Source: Deinococcus seoulensis
GTDB lineage: Bacteria; Deinococcota; Deinococci; Deinococcales; Deinococcaceae
Direction: 5' to 3'
DNA: 40,041 bases
Assembly (NCBI RefSeq): GCF_014648115.1
Contig: NZ_BMQM01000034.1
Span: 1 to 40,041, forward strand
Both the position numbers and the translations under genes were made by a program. Shown here in pieces: positions 38,522 through 40,041 of this stretch. A model generated the notes under the pieces. That model was given only the letters and a program-made list of their open reading frames with translations, did no database searches and had not been told where the DNA came from. Each line of letters opens with the position of its first letter. The first letter of the stretch is position 1.

Positions 38522-39631
38522 TCAGCCGCGCTGCTCCTCGTGCAGTTCGCTGACGCTCGCCAGGAACGCCCGGTTCAGGGTCACGCCCGTGCCCGCTCCC
38601 GCCGGAACAGGCATCAGGCCGTCCTCGGCTTCCAGCGGCTCGTTGATCAGGTCGGTCTCCCAGTACCGGCTGCCGCTGCTGGTATCGCCGGGCAGCGTGA
38701 AGTTCGGCAGGGTCGACAGGTGAATGTTGTGCGCCCGCCCGACCCCGCTTTCCAGCATCCCGCCGCACCACACGGGCGCGCCGAATGCCTGCGCCACGTC
38801 ATGCACGCGCCGCGCCTCGGCATGCCCGCCCACCCGCGCGACCTTCACGTTAATCACGCCGCCCGCCCGGATCGCCAGTCCCTTGCGGGCGTCCTGGGCG
38901 CTGGTCACGCTCTCGTCCAGGCACAGCGGCGTGCTCAGCTGGCGTTGCAGTTCGGCGTGATCCAGCAGGTCGTCCCAGGCCAGCGGCTGCTCGATGTACG
39001 TCAGGTCGAAGGCGTCCAGGGCGCGCAGGCGGCCGGCGTCCGCCAGGGTGTAGGCGCTGTTGGCGTCCACGGTCAGGCGGATGTCCGGGAAGGCCTCGCG
39101 GGTCGCGCGGACCGGCTGCACGTCCCAGCCGGGCTTGATCTTCAACTTGATGCGGCGGTACCCCTGCTCCACGTGGCGGCGCACGACATCCACCGTGGCG
39201 GCCTCGTCCGGCTGGATGCCCAGGCTCACGCCGACCTCCACGCGGTCCTTCCGGCCGCCCAGCAGGGTGCCCAGCGGCACGCCCAGTTGCCGCGCCCACA
39301 GGTCCCAGGCGGCCATCTCGACCATGGCGCGCGCCATGCGGTTCCCCCTGAACGACCCCAGTGCGTCGTTCAGCGCCTCGGGATTCGCGAAACTCTGGCC
39401 GATCACGCGCGGCAGGAACACGTCACGCAGCAACCCCAGCGCGCCCGTGATGGTCTCCTCGCGGTACATCGGCGCGCGTTCCATGGTGCCCTCGGACACG
39501 CCCTGCACGCCGTCACCGTGCAGCACCAGCAGCGGCACGACCTTGTCGGTCTGCACCCCGAAACTCGTCTCGAAGCGGAACTTCAGGGGAAGACGGGCAA
39601 CGATCAGTTCGGCAGCTTCGATTTTGAACAT
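38522..39631 (-). CDS. N-acylamino acid racemase / o-succinylbenzoate synthase family
   Basis: Enolase-superfamily enzyme of 369 residues, very close to the structurally known Deinococcus N-acylamino-acid racemase. Catalytic KxK (K162, K164) in [10 protein letters not shown], metal ligands D189 (VDAN), E214 (IEQP) and D239 (LDE), and the second base K263 (NVKVA) are all present. Family members racemise N-acylamino acids, make o-succinylbenzoate for menaquinone, or both. ATG at 39631 with CATACT 6 nt upstream. The GNAT gene follows in the same direction. Confidence 0.94.
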   Translation of the reverse strand: MFKIEAAELIVARLPLKFRFETSFGVQTDKVVPLLVLHGDGVQGVSEGTMERAPMYREETITGALGLLRDVFLPRVIGQSFANPEALNDALGSFRGNRMARAMVEMAAWDLWARQLGVPLGTLLGGRKDRVEVGVSLGIQPDEAATVDVVRRHVEQGYRRIKLKIKPGWDVQPVRATREAFPDIRLTVDANSAYTLADAGRLRALDAFDLTYIEQPLAWDDLLDHAELQRQLSTPLCLDESVTSAQDARKGLAIRAGGVINVKVARVGGHAEARRVHDVAQAFGAPVWCGGMLESGVGRAHNIHLSTLPNFTLPGDTSSGSRYWETDLINEPLEAEDGLMPVPAGAGTGVTLNRAFLASVSELHEEQRG

Positions 39632-39637
39632 GCCCCC

Positions 39638-39643
39638 AGTATG
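39638..39643 (-). promoter_or_regulatory. -10-like box (CATACT), racemase gene
   Basis: CATACT, then 6 nt, then ATG at 39631. First base departs from TANNNT. Confidence 0.5.
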
Positions 39644-39826
39644 CGCGGCCGCGACTGGGCAGCGGCGCGCGTGCAGCGGGACGCAGGAAGTTCGGAGTGG
39701 CCCGTGCCGCAACGGGCCGGGGACATGAACGGGGGAGAGGGGGCTGGGGCCTGCTGCGACCGCATCCTGCAACCCGCGCCCCAGGCGCGTTTCCCGGAGG
39801 ATCAAGCGAGTCTCTGGGCAGAGGTG

Positions 39827-40041
<215 letters not shown>

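Overview
The window is high-GC DNA from a member of the genus Deinococcus (inference). The strongest markers are a clear ddrB gene (radiation-induced ssDNA-annealing protein) with a 17-bp radiation/desiccation response motif (RDRM) in front of it, an N-acylamino-acid racemase very like the Deinococcus enzyme, a MazG-like dUTPase of the D. radiodurans DR2231 type, and about two dozen genes whose -10 box (TANNNT) lies only 6-8 nt before the start codon. That spacing is the leaderless-mRNA architecture known from Deinococcus.

Layout. 1-400: end of a tRNA-Gly and an opposing tRNA-Leu. 400-3560 (minus strand): PHP-domain protein, diacylglycerol-kinase-like lipid kinase, a small membrane protein and a secreted protein. 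3569-7693: an adenosylcobalamin-dependent ribonucleotide reductase split by a 366-residue homing-endonuclease intein exactly at the radical cysteine, with two NrdR boxes over its promoter; the regulator nrdR itself lies at 15.9 kb. 7975-10944: gpsA, a methyltransferase, a lipoprotein and a DUF1802 protein. 11004-12333: three type IV pilin-like genes in a row. 12764-16400: dnaB, a Nudix hydrolase, a mini zinc-ribbon protein, a degenerate SDR and nrdR. 16414-20809: acyltransferase, a 31-residue membrane peptide, EVE protein, a PadR regulator with its partner membrane protein, and an HtrA-like protease. 21071-26470: galM-rlmB, an NTF2-like protein, tRNA-Lys, folC, and purE-purK. 26621-34932: VanW, acetyltransferases, argB, dus-dinB, arginase and a metallophosphoesterase. 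34933-40041: a repeat-rich intergenic region, a secreted protein, the DR2231-like gene, ddrB, an acetyltransferase plus N-acylamino-acid racemase pair, and a strong promoter with a heavily folded leader running off the window (possibly an rRNA operon).

The most unusual content is non-coding. Four copies of a ~127-136-bp element with 12-bp terminal inverted repeats and a terminal stem-loop kept by compensatory changes lie at 20.9, 22.7, 32.3 and 36.5 kb. Three abut or enter the 3' ends of genes, and one removes the natural end of the DR2231-like gene. Other unexplained structure includes a nested-hairpin block at 27.8 kb, a 4 x 14-bp tandem array at 35.0 kb, tRNA-like remnants at 35.25 kb, and paired palindromes at the padR promoter.
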